64,000 bases of DNA from positions 29,292,764-29,356,763 of the forward strand of contig NC_090129.1 of NCBI RefSeq assembly GCF_040581485.1, given 5' to 3'. Within the stretch, counting starts at the first letter, position 1, and every line of letters starts with the position of its first letter. The notes beneath the pieces were generated by a model, which was not told the origin of the DNA, made no database searches, and worked only from the letters and a program-made list of their open reading frames with translations. The stretch is from Linepithema humile. Lineage: Eukaryota; Arthropoda; Insecta; Hymenoptera; Formicidae. The position numbers were made by a program, and so were the translations under genes. This document shows, piece after piece, positions 35,350 through 47,477 of the stretch.

Positions 35350-37360
35350 TTATTTCTTTCTCCTACGACGTCTTTTTTCCCTTTCCTCCTCGAGATTGCA
35401 CCCGGGATAAAAAGTGGTACAGTCGACACCGCCCAAGCCTAGAACGGATGCTCTCACAGAATCCAGCATTGCCGACCACGGAGTCCTGTGTAGAATTCTA
35501 CCTGACAACCAACTCATGCCCAAGCTGAAAAGAAGGCTCTCGATGTTACCGTTACTCGATGTTGTCCAAGATATAATCCTAAATCGCTGACCGTTGATGT
35601 TGCGTCGTTTAATTCACAAGATGATATGTTTGCATTTTGATTTTGTAAAAATCGTTAATAATTACTATTACATATCTGTTACCTCCAAACGGGAACCCAA
35701 ATTCTACGACCATCCATGGTTTCCTTCGAGTATCGATTATTCTCGCACAGTACTAAGCGCAGACAATTACCGGAGTCCTCTTTGGCGACCATAGCCGCTT
35801 CGATGGACCGCAAAACGCGATAGGACAAATCATTCAAGTCCTCATTACTAGCGGAAGACAAGGAAAGAGGAATTGCATGTCTCTTGGAACGTCTTGTCAT
35901 CATCATCATCATTCCGTTATTATTCTAAAATGTGAGAAATATTCTTAAGTCGTGCCGTTGAGATATCTCGTTAAACTTATATGCAGCTGCTCTGTATTAA
36001 TTATCTTTACTTTGAAAAATAATTGATATTTTTTCTGATCAAATGGTCAAATAAAATAATTTTAATACTGAGGCATTCATCAGCAACTGGATGACAAACA
36101 GTCCGAATGCTAAGAAGGCAAGCGCGGTGAGCGCGATTTCGAAAAAGTCCCTGATCGAGAGCTCATGTCCCTTTCCTTTGGAATACGAAGCCTTATATTC
36201 TTCCTCCTGATGCGGCGGGTAATAGTATTCCTCGTGGATTGACGGGAAGAAATCGCTATGGTGTGCAAAATTGTCACTATGCTGGTGACCAAACGAGGGT
36301 CCGAAAGCGTGATGGAAAGCCTGATGTCCCGACGACGATGACAACATATCATCTATTTGCAGAATATGTAAATATTAAGCTTTAGAAAATTTTTCGCGTA
36401 TATCGAAAAACTTGCAATAGCTTCTGAATTCTTCACCTCCGTGAGATGGTTCGTAAAAGCCTACTTTTCCGGATGGCAGAGGAGCTTGCATCGCGTAACC
36501 CGTCACTTCGCCGTCGAACTCCTCAATGTCGTCTTGAACATCTTGTTTCTTTTTTATCTTCTTATGAGGCGCGTAGTGTCGATACACGTCGTCTAACGTG
36601 GTCGTTCTGTCATAGATATATGATAGAAAAATTGAATCACATTTTTCGTTCTATTTTATTCTATTTTATAAAATTTAATTTCTATGGAATATCATAAAAA
36701 AATTAAGATAAACAAACATAGTTTTCTTCATTCCTGCATTAATATTACTTCAAAGTACTTTCAATTTGACTTGAAATTTAGAGATTCACCGTTGCAGCCA
36801 ATTTTTATATTTAGAGCTTCCTTCGTCCGCCAGAAGTTTATCATGAATCGTAACATTGTCAGCGCCTAGAAAATCATGCTTGTCGGTTGTTGGTAGAGAT
36901 TCAGGACGTCGTTTCACTCTAGGAGTGCTCACTTCCTTGAAAATTTCTTCCGCCATATAGCCATGACAAAGATATTCATTCATCCTTTTTCTAATAGTAC
37001 ATGTTGATTAATATAATATCAACGTTTGTAGCACTTTTTTCAGCTTGCTGATTTTGTGATCAAATATATTTACCTATGGTAATCCATTTCGTTCAACGCT
37101 CTATCGAAAGATCCATCGATGGTTTCATTTTCCATTAACTTGAAAACACTGTCACTTTGATTTTGCTCGTTAAATAGAAACGATCCAGGTAAGAGATCCA
37201 CAGAAAGTATGTCATCTTGATCGATACAAAACTCATTACCGTCGTCAAAACATTCCTGCGTCGATACCGTACGAATTACAGAAAAAATCGCGAAGTGTAT
37301 TATTGCGTAAATCCGTGGTGAGCACTTTTCACCGTGTTTCGACGAAATTTTTAGTGCCAT
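35350..37360 (-). CDS. Unrecognised secretory/membrane protein, six exons
   Basis: Exons on minus: 37360-37074, 36990-36790, 36606-36437, 36352-36069, 35924-35683 and 35524-35350 (TAA 35352-35350), with all phases consistent, 452 residues. It opens with a basic then hydrophobic stretch (IYAIIHFAIFSVI, about residues 17-29), probably a signal peptide. Acidic, low-complexity sequence follows, with basic patches RVKRR and HKKIKKK. A His/Ser/Tyr-rich segment (about residues 222-275) precedes one clear membrane helix, FFEIALTALAFLAFGLFVIQ (about residues 290-310). After it come a Met run, RRSKR, a helical segment with two cysteines in GNCLRLVLCENN, and a C-terminus ending in an Arg/Lys tail. The layout suggests a single-pass or processed secretory protein. 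I know no function and assign none. Confidence 0.75.
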
Positions 37361-40050
37361 TCTCGCTGTGCTACGAGAATTGTCACCGCAGCGAAGACGA
37401 CTGTGACTGACAAGAAGACGACACGCTCGTGTAACAATCTTCTTGTCTACTAGGAATAATTGCTTTAACCGTAACGTTGCTTAAGCTGCGTTACTACAGT
37501 TTTATTTACAGTTGTAGGCACATCAAGAAAGACATCAAGCATGTATCTGATGATTAATAATTTCCAAAACTCGATAGTTGACAAATAGCATTAGATAATA
37601 GATAAAATTAAAAATTATGAATTATATATCATAGATTGTCGCGTAAATATAAATTGAAACTTATTTAAAATCTTAGATATATCAAGAAAATATTTATTAA
37701 ATTACAGGATCAAAAAATGTGTTGTAAAATGTAAATAAGATGCTATCCCTGATATCAAAATCGAAAGAGGAAACACCCGCATACCTGTAAAAGCGGGTAG
37801 AACATCTGTTTAGATTCATGACTAATCCCCCTGATTGATGACAGCACCCACCGATTTACGCGTAATCCGACACTCATGATTAAATACGTTTATTAAAAAC
37901 CACTTACGACGCTCTTATGAATGTTTCAGAAACGGAGGGTCTGCCGGGGCGTCCGCCCCGGGTCGAGGTGGTAAGACAGGGTAATGGGACCTTTGTTCCC
38001 CTGGGAACGCGCTCACCTGTCTAATATCTCGCGAGAGTGGCTATATCTGTACACACACCAAAAGCGGCCAGTTATACGCCGAGCTTACTGAAAATTAATC
38101 GCGCAGTTTCGAAAGAATCCTCGCGTCTCTCGCGTCTCGTCCTTCCGACTGAAATAAACGTTTCTCACGCGATTATTAATAGCGTCGTATTCGCAAAATT
38201 GCTCGCACACCTCAGACAAATGTAAAAAATTATATTTAGAGATTATTAATTTTCTTCTTTTCTACTGAAATATTATAATAAGCTATTTTGAAAAATTATA
38301 ATTAATATACAAAGAGAAATAAAAAGTAAGATAATAGATAAATAAGTAATAAATAAATAAGGATATTAAGATGTTTTTCTTTCAATTTTTCGCGCTTTAA
38401 ATTTAATATTTTTAACGTAGAAAAAAAAATTATAAACATAAAATATTATTTTTAGAAACGTAGACGAAATCGTTTTAACTGTAGTCGTTTTAATCGCGCA
38501 TTTCACCTTTTGCGTGAACACGACCTGTGCCGCGGTTTTGTGCACGCGTGAGTCCACCCTCCTTTTCTCAGGTGCTTGATTGATCGTTTCAATTACGTGG
38601 CGCAGCGTGCATCAAACGTGAGAGTAAACTTCGCAGCGAGCAAATGGATCGTTTATTCCAAACATTTGCGAGCGGATGCGTTGTGGATCGTGTATAAAGC
38701 AAATGAATCGCAAATAGTCGCGTATTATACAAGCGCATCCTTCGAATGAATCGGAAGCGATCTTAATTCAAATGAAAGCAATTCTCATTTCGTGCGGTTT
38801 TACCTCTCGTAAATTTTAATTTGCAATTTAAAAGATTTTCAGGAAGGCACTATTATAAAAGATTTAGAAGGAATGTTTAAGCCTTTACGCTAGCTTCCAG
38901 GAAGTAATGTCCTCAGTCGTAAATTAACGTGTGCGTTGACCATGTCGTTACTTCCTCTCTTCGCACCTAACAACGCGTCTTAAGCGCATTTCACTTCATG
39001 TATTTAAGGTTCAATATTTGTCGCGGTCGCAAGTACGTGTAAAATGTTCAACCCTGCGATATAATCGGCATGCGAAAAAGCGTGTGTAACACGAGATAAG
39101 CGAACTTAAATTCGCGTCTGAATATAAAAGTAACCAGCTCACAAAACGCAACAAGCTAAAACGCTTCATCAATTTGATAACATCCAAGTGTTTAGAAATA
39201 TTTGTAATTAATGGTTTTATACATTATTTTATTTTTGATATACTAGAATTTTGCGTAATGTGTATCATTCTTTATCTTCAATTTTGAAGTTTTACATTCT
39301 TTCGTATATAAATAGAAAGCAATGCTCTAAAAAATATTAACTTTTAATGCTATTTTAATGTAACTTTAGTAGATTTATGTATTAAGATTCGAAGATTTCT
39401 CTCTCTAACATAATAGTTATGTTATCCAAATTTAAGCAAAATATTGAAAGGTTGATAATGGACTACGTTTTCAGAATACGACACCACATGCTGAAGTATC
39501 TAATGTATACGAAAAGAATGATATACGTTCTTCCACAAAGACGAAATAACTCAGATGGATCGGGGAAAGGATCGATGACGGGGAGCCGCGCGGTAGAAAG
39601 GGCTCACAATCGCCATTGGTCCTTTTAGCCGCGGAAGCTTGGAGCCGAGTGGATTTACGGCGCTCGAGGATGAACATTGAGATTGGCACGGGTAGCCCGG
39701 AGACTAATGGACGCGCCATTCGCGAAAATGGCCGCCATACCGCGCCCGTAAACAGAAATAGCACGATATGGTTCGATAAGGGCTATCATCAGCGTTGAAA
39801 ATTGAGAGTCTCAAATTGTGTGAATAAATACAACACGGAAGCTTTTATTTTTATTTCATTATACTTCCAAAATATCTGGCATCTTCTGGTCACTCCAAAA
39901 AAATTTATCTTTTCATACAAATTTAATTATAAATTTACAGTATTAAGTTATAAATTCAGATTTTCGTACAAACGTAATTTACACGTTATAGCTAAGTAAC
40001 TTACTATTTGTATATTGTTACTTATGGATTGCAAAAGATGTTAACAAGAT
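37361..40050. other. Intergenic stretch
   Basis: No gene is recognisable. GC-richer islands occur at about 37920-38020 (with a CCGGGGCG/CGCCCCGG palindrome) and 39540-39790. The latter lies about 1.7 kb before the homeobox gene and could be regulatory DNA or a first exon, but I see no signal that decides this. Confidence 0.35.
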
Positions 40051-40611
40051 CTAATCGTCCGGGTACAATAAAAAAGCGTGTATCTCTGGAGTGCAGTGAG
40101 CACCACTGCCCGTAAGTTCGCTAAACGCGTGAAGAAGTGTTTTGCGGTACTTTTTCATGATGTTCTTCGCGTGGCAGAAGCGTTTATCCATTGCTAAAGC
40201 GTAAACGGGAAAGAGAGGAACGACGACCATCGTTTTACTGGCATAAAGTTCCGAGATAGAGGGGTCAAAGAAGGCGGCCGCTGCGCGAGCATCGCGAGCA
40301 TCTCTGCGCGTTTGGGACCAATCGGAGATCCACCTTTTGATCCCAGATGAATCCTTTTTCGCCGTGGCGAAGCTCACGAGTGCGCAAGCCGAATCGTCGA
40401 GCTCAAGCACTTTTTTGGAAAGAACCATAAAACGCGTGAATGCCTCGATAAAATGGGAATATAGGAAATAGACCCGTCGTATGAATTTGTAAGATTCGGT
40501 TAGGGTGATAATATTGACGGAAAATGCAATATCTTGAAAATAACAATGTAATACGCGAGATAGATTACATCCAAGAAATGACGTTTTATATATAGCATAT
40601 TGTATAAACAT
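40051..40611 (-). CDS. Unidentified open frame, 186 codons
   Basis: A minus-strand frame runs from ATG at 40611 to a stop at 40053-40051. The first 60 codons are AT-rich, and the rest (from about 40445 down) is clearly GC-richer, so a real exon may start near there. The product mixes helical segments (LSKKVLELDDSACALVSFA, AKNIMKKYRKTLLHAFSEL) and an Ala/Arg-rich stretch. I find no family match, and there are no neighbouring exons I can join to it. It may be a lineage-specific gene, one exon of a gene, or chance. Confidence 0.25.
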   Translation of the reverse strand: MFIQYAIYKTSFLGCNLSRVLHCYFQDIAFSVNIITLTESYKFIRRVYFLYSHFIEAFTRFMVLSKKVLELDDSACALVSFATAKKDSSGIKRWISDWSQTRRDARDARAAAAFFDPSISELYASKTMVVVPLFPVYALAMDKRFCHAKNIMKKYRKTLLHAFSELTGSGAHCTPEIHAFLLYPDD

Positions 40612-41463
40612 ATTTTTAAAACAATAAAATTTTAATAAAATTTAGAGATATCAAATATTATATGTAAGTACAGTTTCAACTGTAATCATCGCAATTACAA
40701 ATAATTTTTAAATATATTTTATATGCCACTATTTGTTTAGATATGTTAGGTCGAGATAATATTGTACCAAGTTGAGTTGCTGAATATTGTGAATGGTGTA
40801 TTCAGTTCACAGATAAAGAGATCGATAAAATATTACGAACGATTCGATAAAATTTGAAAGCTATAACAATTCTAAAATAGGAAATCAACTATAAAGTGCC
40901 GCGATCCCGCGATCCCTACTCCGATCAGAGATGCTGGGTGAGTGGGGGATTTCGAGGTGTGAGATGTTCTTCCAGTCTCGCGGGATGACCTTCCCGTGGG
41001 AAGCTGGTGGGGATGCTGGGAGGTCCTTCTCTGGACCACAGACACGTGCCACTTGTCATACTTTCGGAAGTACTTGCTTTCGGACAGTTCGGAGGGAGAT
41101 TAGTACGAGATCAGGTGTGATCGATCAAAAGGATAACGCGTGCTAAACCATTTACAATTGATTCATAAAAAATTATTTTTTTTGCTATACAACATGTTTT
41201 ACCAATCACAAACTATAAAAATGTTTCTGTTACTCTCATTATACAACGAGAAATAAAAACGGATATGGTATGCATATAACAATCGAGCCATAAATCTCTC
41301 TAAATGAACAATTTATTCAAATAGCTGTGAAATATAAATAAGAAACGTGAAAAGAAACATGACTGGATATCAAATGTGCAGTGTGTTGAAATAAAAAAAA
41401 ACTACCGGAACATTTATGTTATTATTTAAGTGAAATCAAGATCATTGATTGCAGCCAAGATCG

Positions 41464-44400
41464 ATGATTTTTCAGAAGATGGAATTCTACCAGAACCGCG
41501 AGAAAATGAACGATGCCGTTTATGATCTTCGTCGGACAAAATCGCTCCCGAGCGAGAGCGAAGTTTTTTTAAACAACACCGAGCGGGATAATAGATCACC
41601 AATTATAAATCGGGAATCTGCCGAATATGCATCTGATTCCAGCTGCGAGGGTTACAGAGAGTTTCAAAAGCAACAAATCGAAAGGAGAAATTCGTCTCCG
41701 ATCGCCGTGTCTAGTGCTTTCACTATTGACAGCATCCTTGGAAGAAATGAGAAAAGAGATCAAACTTCGAGAATGAATAGTTCTGGTGATAAAGAAGAGG
41801 ATCAAGATGAGACGGACGAGAGAATTGAGGGACATTTTGTCAGACCGACAGCAATACCAGCTGCACGTCCCGGTAAGTAAAAATATCGTGAAGACGTATA
41901 TTTCGTTTAGAAAATTTGTTGAATATACACAAATTTAAAAATGTAGAATCATCAATATGAAATCAATATCATCAATGTATTACGATAAGAAAATATTACA
42001 TTATACATTAGATATTAGTTTTTAAAGTTTTATCTAAAGTTAGAAGAAAATTACAAAATCTAACATAGGCTTCTAAGTTTAAAGATTATTTTGCCATGTT
42101 CCTATATGTATTTATGAAAAATGTCGCAAGAATTTTAAATGTTTTATTCTTAAAATGTTCTAAAGAAAAAATTTAAGATACGATTTAATAGATATAGAAG
42201 GAGGCTTGTATACTCATACGGGACTGTCGTACCCTGAAGGCGCGCTACCTGATACTTCGACGTATTCTGCAACATCACTCGCATCAGCTTCATTATTATA
42301 CAGCAGCTGGTTTGCTCAAACAAAGCCTGGACAATTATTTGGCTTGCAAGGTAAGTTTATATTTTGGAATTATTTAATTTATTACCGAGAAAAAGTTGTA
42401 TCAGGTTTATTTTTTACGTTTTTAATTTAAAGAATTGTTGAATTAAATATTATGAAATTTTATATTTAGAATAATTGAATTTTTTTATTATCAAAAAATA
42501 ATATCTTATTAAATCTGTCATTACTCTATCTTAATTTTTGAGGGCTTAAAAACATAATACTCTCCACGCACACAACACTGTCAACTCTACCAAAATATTC
42601 AGCAAATACTTTTGCCGTGAGAAAAATCGTTAAGATGTTAGAAATATCTTTCTTTGTATGAAGGCACGAATGCTCTCGGAGAATCGCGACGACAAAAGAC
42701 TCTAATTATTATCCACTCGTAGTAACTTATCGCTGTAATTCTATTTTCGCGAACAATGCCAAGAGAGGTGTAAGATGGGCACGCTCTTTCTCGGCTTCAC
42801 AACGAATATTGGATATTATACGAGGCGCTTGTAGTAACAGCGTTTCGACACGCGAGGCACACATCAGTGGCCCAGTTGTTGCATCCCCCTGTTTTTGGCA
42901 TGTTACTGGTGAGATATTAAATACTTAGCCAGTTAAAAATCCAATATTGATCAAATCGCGTAATATTTCACTTTTCTTGACTCTCAACGCCACGAAAAGT
43001 TTTTGTACTTTGTTATCTTAAAAATTCCTTATTTTTTTTTGGATATCTAAATTTTTTTCTATAATGTTTTAAGCTATCTAGATTTATTATCATCAGAATT
43101 ATATAATACAAACATCAGATTTGCAGTGTAAAATTATCAAATTTGCAATAAATTACTGTGTTACGTAATTACGCGTAGATACTTTGTTAAAATCTCAAAT
43201 ATTTTGCGACTTCAAGATAAGATTGAAATCCGCCATCGTTGTTCTCCCTTTCTGGCTACTATCCGCCATGCTGTTAGGAGCCCATTTATCAACACCGTTG
43301 GTCTAACTATCTTCCGCGAAGGTGTTAAATGTCTCTGTACACTCGTAAATCTTGGTCCCGCCGGTTCGTCACCGTACGCAATCTTTTTTCCGGTCACCAA
43401 AATAGTCTCTCAACTTCTAAGAAATGCAATTATCTCATCTGCGATTCATGTGTATCAATTTTATAATTAAATTTGTATTCCATATTGATTTAACTGACAT
43501 AACAAACCTACTTTTGTGAGTTTGCGTATTGAATCTTATAGAATCTATCGTATTTAACGATCTCGTCACATGCCTTTTCTACTACTAGAAAAATGTTAAC
43601 TAAACAGATATTTTACACTGTTGTATAGTTAAAGAAACACTTGAACATTATTTGCAGAGTATACATTACACTAAGTTTCTTATTGAGCATAAGGTTTTAT
43701 GTATATTGAAATATTTTAAATCTTTCATACTACAAGGATTTTGAATTTGCGCAATAACTAACATAACATTAAAAATTAAATGTGTCAAGATATTTTAAAC
43801 GTATAAATTGTCTAGAATATATTGTAAGATAAAATTAAAATCTTTTTTTATATTAAACCTAAAGATCGAAACATAATTTACGATTTAAGAATATCGAGAT
43901 GTTTTATATCTCTAAAATATGGTACTGGAAATCTGACTTTTTTATACATTAAATATGTAAATTATTCGAGATAAATCTACAATTTTTTCAAGTCGCAAAG
44001 GTGCAAGGTGTCATGTTCTACCTGGTGAAACTATGCCGTTCTCCGTAGTCATAGATGGAAGGGTCCGGTAAAAATGTAAAGGTCTTGTACAAATACGCGA
44101 CATCTATTTGTTGACTCGTCGTGTAAGGGCTGCCCGGCTAACTGGTGATTAAACACGAGGAAAGAGCAAAAAAATTTCTATTTCTATATGAAGGCATCGC
44201 AATCTCATGAACTCTCCGTCAGGCGAGACTGCGCTATTTTCAGAATTTCACGAACAAATAACGTTTTATAGAAGAAAAGAAAATTGCTGTTAATATTATT
44301 AACATTTTATGAAAGATTTCAACATATGGATAATACATTTTGGTTCCGAAACATATTATGTTTAGTATATGCACTTTTATAAAAATGATAAGAATATCAT

Positions 44401-45693
44401 GAGTAGAAAATGCAAAAATCTCTAAAAAAATTATTTGGTGTAAAATAAATGATGACAATAATAATTATTACCTAATCTTTTTTTAAAGTTAAATAATATT
44501 TTGATATAATTAAAAAATATTAAGCATAAGAAAACTATGGATTTGCTTATTGTTAATTCAGTGCATGATAGTGCGGAAATAGTAACTGTTATTGTTATCT
44601 ACAAATTTCGCATCGTGTTATGCTATTTGTTTTCAAGCGTGAATCACTCGTGGATACTTGCCAGTGTGGTTAACAATTGCCGTATTGTTTTAGCGCAACT
44701 AATTACGTTATAATATCTCATATCTGCTTCTCAAAGAAAATGTATAGTACTTATTTGCACTGCAATGATAATCGCATCCAAACGTTCTCCGTCATAAATT
44801 GTTTGCACAGCTCGTTGCCGCTTCGCCTCGACGATATTGACAAGTAGGATGTCACACATTCCGCAAACAGTCCCACACGTTTTAGACACGTTCGGTAATT
44901 CTAGACAGAACTCGATGGGCGACGCGCCCCGAAATCGTAAGAAAGTGATAATTGAGTGCGAGCTGGCGAAGTTAGCCGAGCAATTAAGAAGTGCGATTAG
45001 AATATTAAATTTTGATTATCGCAGCGATAAATCTTCGAGTGCGAGTGTCAGAAACTGTCAGAGATCTTAAAACCCCTCGCATAATTAACAATGGCTATGA
45101 TATATCGACAGCAGTTGACATTGCTGGTTGTATGACAATCGATAATTAGTTAGTGCAATGTTAGTCAATACTGTGTGATGCAGGGACTGTTTTTTTTTTT
45201 TTTCAGCACCGAAACCGAGCGGCAGGAGGTCGAGAAAACCGGGTATTGATCGAAAACCACGTCAAGCTTACAGTGCAAAACAATTGGAAAGACTCGAGGC
45301 AGAATTTAAGGTATAGTTTTTCATTCTGCGTTATAAATCTTCTAACTAATCATTTTTTCTTTTTTTTTTATGACGCCGAATATTCTTGTCTTATAGATCG
45401 ACAAGTATCTCAGTGTGAGTAAGCGAATGGAGTTGTCCAAATGTCTGAATCTCACCGAAGTGCAGATCAAAACGTGGTTCCAGAATCGCCGCACCAAATG
45501 GAAAAAGCAATTGACGTCGAGGCTGAAGATCGCGCAGCGGCAGGGTCTTTTCCCACCGACATATTTTCCGACCACCCAGTACCCTCTTCTGCCGTATTAT
45601 GCGGCACCTTTGATGTTCGGCGGCCCGCTATCGGACGATGCAAACCCTAGCTTGCCGACTCGACCCGCCGTATCATCCTCAGATACGGTCTGA
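41464..45693 (+). CDS. NKL-type homeodomain transcription factor with eh1 motif
   Basis: Four coding exons: 41464-41872, 42198-42350, 45207-45310 and 45397-45693 (stop 45691-45693), 320 residues. The ATG at 41464 is the first in frame, with a stop just upstream at 41446. FTIDSIL (residues 86-92) fits the eh1 Groucho-binding motif F-x-I-x-x-I-L, so a repressor is likely. The homeodomain spans about residues 202-261: Arg5, Tyr8, Leu16 and Phe20 are in RQAYSAKQLERLEAEF, and helix 3 reads QIKTWFQNRRTKWKKQ, with Trp48, Phe49 and Asn51 intact. An intron splits it after residue 21 (EFK/IDK). The tail is rich in Pro and Tyr. Sequence features (YLSV, TKWKKQ) resemble Bar-, NK1- and lms-like members, but I cannot settle the orthologue. 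The 2.86-kb intron (42351-45206) contains GC-richer blocks near 42640-42900 and 43990-44160 that may be enhancers. Confidence 0.85.
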
Positions 45694-45953
45694 CACAGCA
45701 CAGACTCAAACTACTTGGTCGATCGTCGGCCGCGCAACCGCGAAGTGCAATAAGATCTTCCGTTGGCCATTGCGCAAATTTTTAGTGTTTTTCTTTTTCC
45801 ATTTCTGCGTTATCATACGAGTGATTGATATGTAATTATAATCATTGATATGTAATTATAACCGTTGATATAATTATATACTCGCAATCTATAGCGTAGA
45901 TAAGTGTCGACTTCCGAAGCGACTTTTTTTTAAATACGATACTTTGAGATCGA

Positions 45954-46360
45954 TTCTGTTTACTGTACATAAAATCTGATCATTGTATATTTACGTTATG
46001 CCTAGAGTTTCACGCGAAACGTTCTGAATTTACTTTTGGTTTTTGCGTTGCTAGCGAAATAAGAATGTATTCAAATAACAATATAAGATGCGATGTTTTC
46101 AAGACAAAATTATAAATTTTCTTTAAGATTGATTATCTTTTTTGTACATAAAATATGATTCATGTAACATCTACAAGATCCACTATATAAAAAAAATAGA
46201 TGAGTTCAGAATTTACTCGCATTTCTTTTTAATAACTAATATAGGATTATATTTCATTTATATAGTCGTGTAGATAATCGTTTCAAATTGCGAAACCTAT
46301 TAGATCGATTGTCTTTGTACATAAAATACGATTATAGATTTATGTAATGTCTCCGAGCGT
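45954..46360 (+). promoter_or_regulatory. Diverged triplication carrying three Pumilio-type sites, homeobox 3'UTR
   Basis: Three copies of a segment of about 175 bp follow the homeobox stop. Each contains GAT(C/T)GATT, then a pyrimidine run, then TGTACATAAAAT and GAT. The core TGTACATA occurs at 45964-45971, 46143-46150 and 46316-46323. In RNA this matches UGUANAUA, the consensus bound by Pumilio/PUF proteins, which repress translation and promote mRNA decay. The region is within 650 bases of the stop with no other gene between, so it probably lies in the 3'UTR, though the transcript end is not known. Confidence 0.5.
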
Positions 46361-47477
46361 TGTATGAAAAATAGATGGGCTCTAGGTTTACTCGTGACTC
46401 TCCACGTTTCCGGTAACGACGAAATAAGATTATACTCAAGTGGCAGTCCTGTGTAAGTGACGCGGAAGTGACACAAGCGCCCGTATGGAAATGCTATGTA
46501 AGAAGTCGTGAAAATAATATGGAAACGATATGGAAATGACGTTGATATGGACGGAGTGATACGATGTGTCACGTTCGTCTTTTTTCCGAACAGTTGTAAA
46601 GAAAAGCCGTGCTTCGGCCGAGAAAACCTTATCAACTTTATGAGACGAGGCACGATGTATAATTGAAAGACTTAAGGCGTGTCGGGAAAAAAGTTGTACT
46701 ATTATTTTTAGTAGCTTAGTAGTTTAAGAGCGAGATAAAAAGGAAACTTCTTATGTCAAACTTCGCGAGAATCACGACGAAGAAAGGTTGTCGAAGGCGG
46801 GAGAACGAAGGCGGCAGAAAGGTCGGGGAGGTTTTATGCTCGATGAAATAATTACATATACGTAAGACTTTGTTCCTAACTCTCGTGCATAGTTTAGCGA
46901 ATCGCGTCCTTTGCTTGCGCGCGCGTAACGAAACAAAGCTTACGCGGCAGAGTATAATTTATCGACGTAGATACGAGCCAAGCCGCAGCATTACGTGTGT
47001 TATCGAAGCGATTCGTATGCAACATGCAGTTCAAATATACACTCAAGTTAGGGTCGTGCATCTCTATGTAAAGTTTATGGGGAGGCCGCGGCAATGCGGC
47101 GTTTAAAAATGAAAGCGGAATATCCTGAATTATCGAACACACCGGAAGAAACGTAAAAAAGATAGTAACGAAGAGTGAGTCCACGAATAAGTAGCCTTTA
47201 CGTTTTCAATAAATAATATCGCGCAGTCTCTTTAACGGAGAAATAAATAATACGTCATTTTTTTTAGATTTTCTGCGAAAAGATAAGAGAAGAATTTGAT
47301 AAAAATAGATTCTCAATAATTAAAGGCGTTTGATGAGAATATAAAGCTTGAATTATATAAATGTAAGATATAAAGTAATAAAACTGCAAGTTAATTGGGT
47401 CACGATGCACATAATTATCTTTTTGCGACGAATAACCGAACATTAATTAATCCGGAGGAATTTCGAAATCCGACGTG
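46361..47477. other. Stretch between convergent genes
   Basis: It may include the rest of the homeobox 3'UTR. CpG content rises around 46740-47110, but frames open on one strand are mirrored on the other and none resembles a protein. Confidence 0.4.

Noticed and set aside
44837..45070. 77-codon plus-strand frame in the homeobox intron
   Set aside because: No motif, no splice sites that join it in phase to the homeobox exons, and no recognised family; left unannotated.
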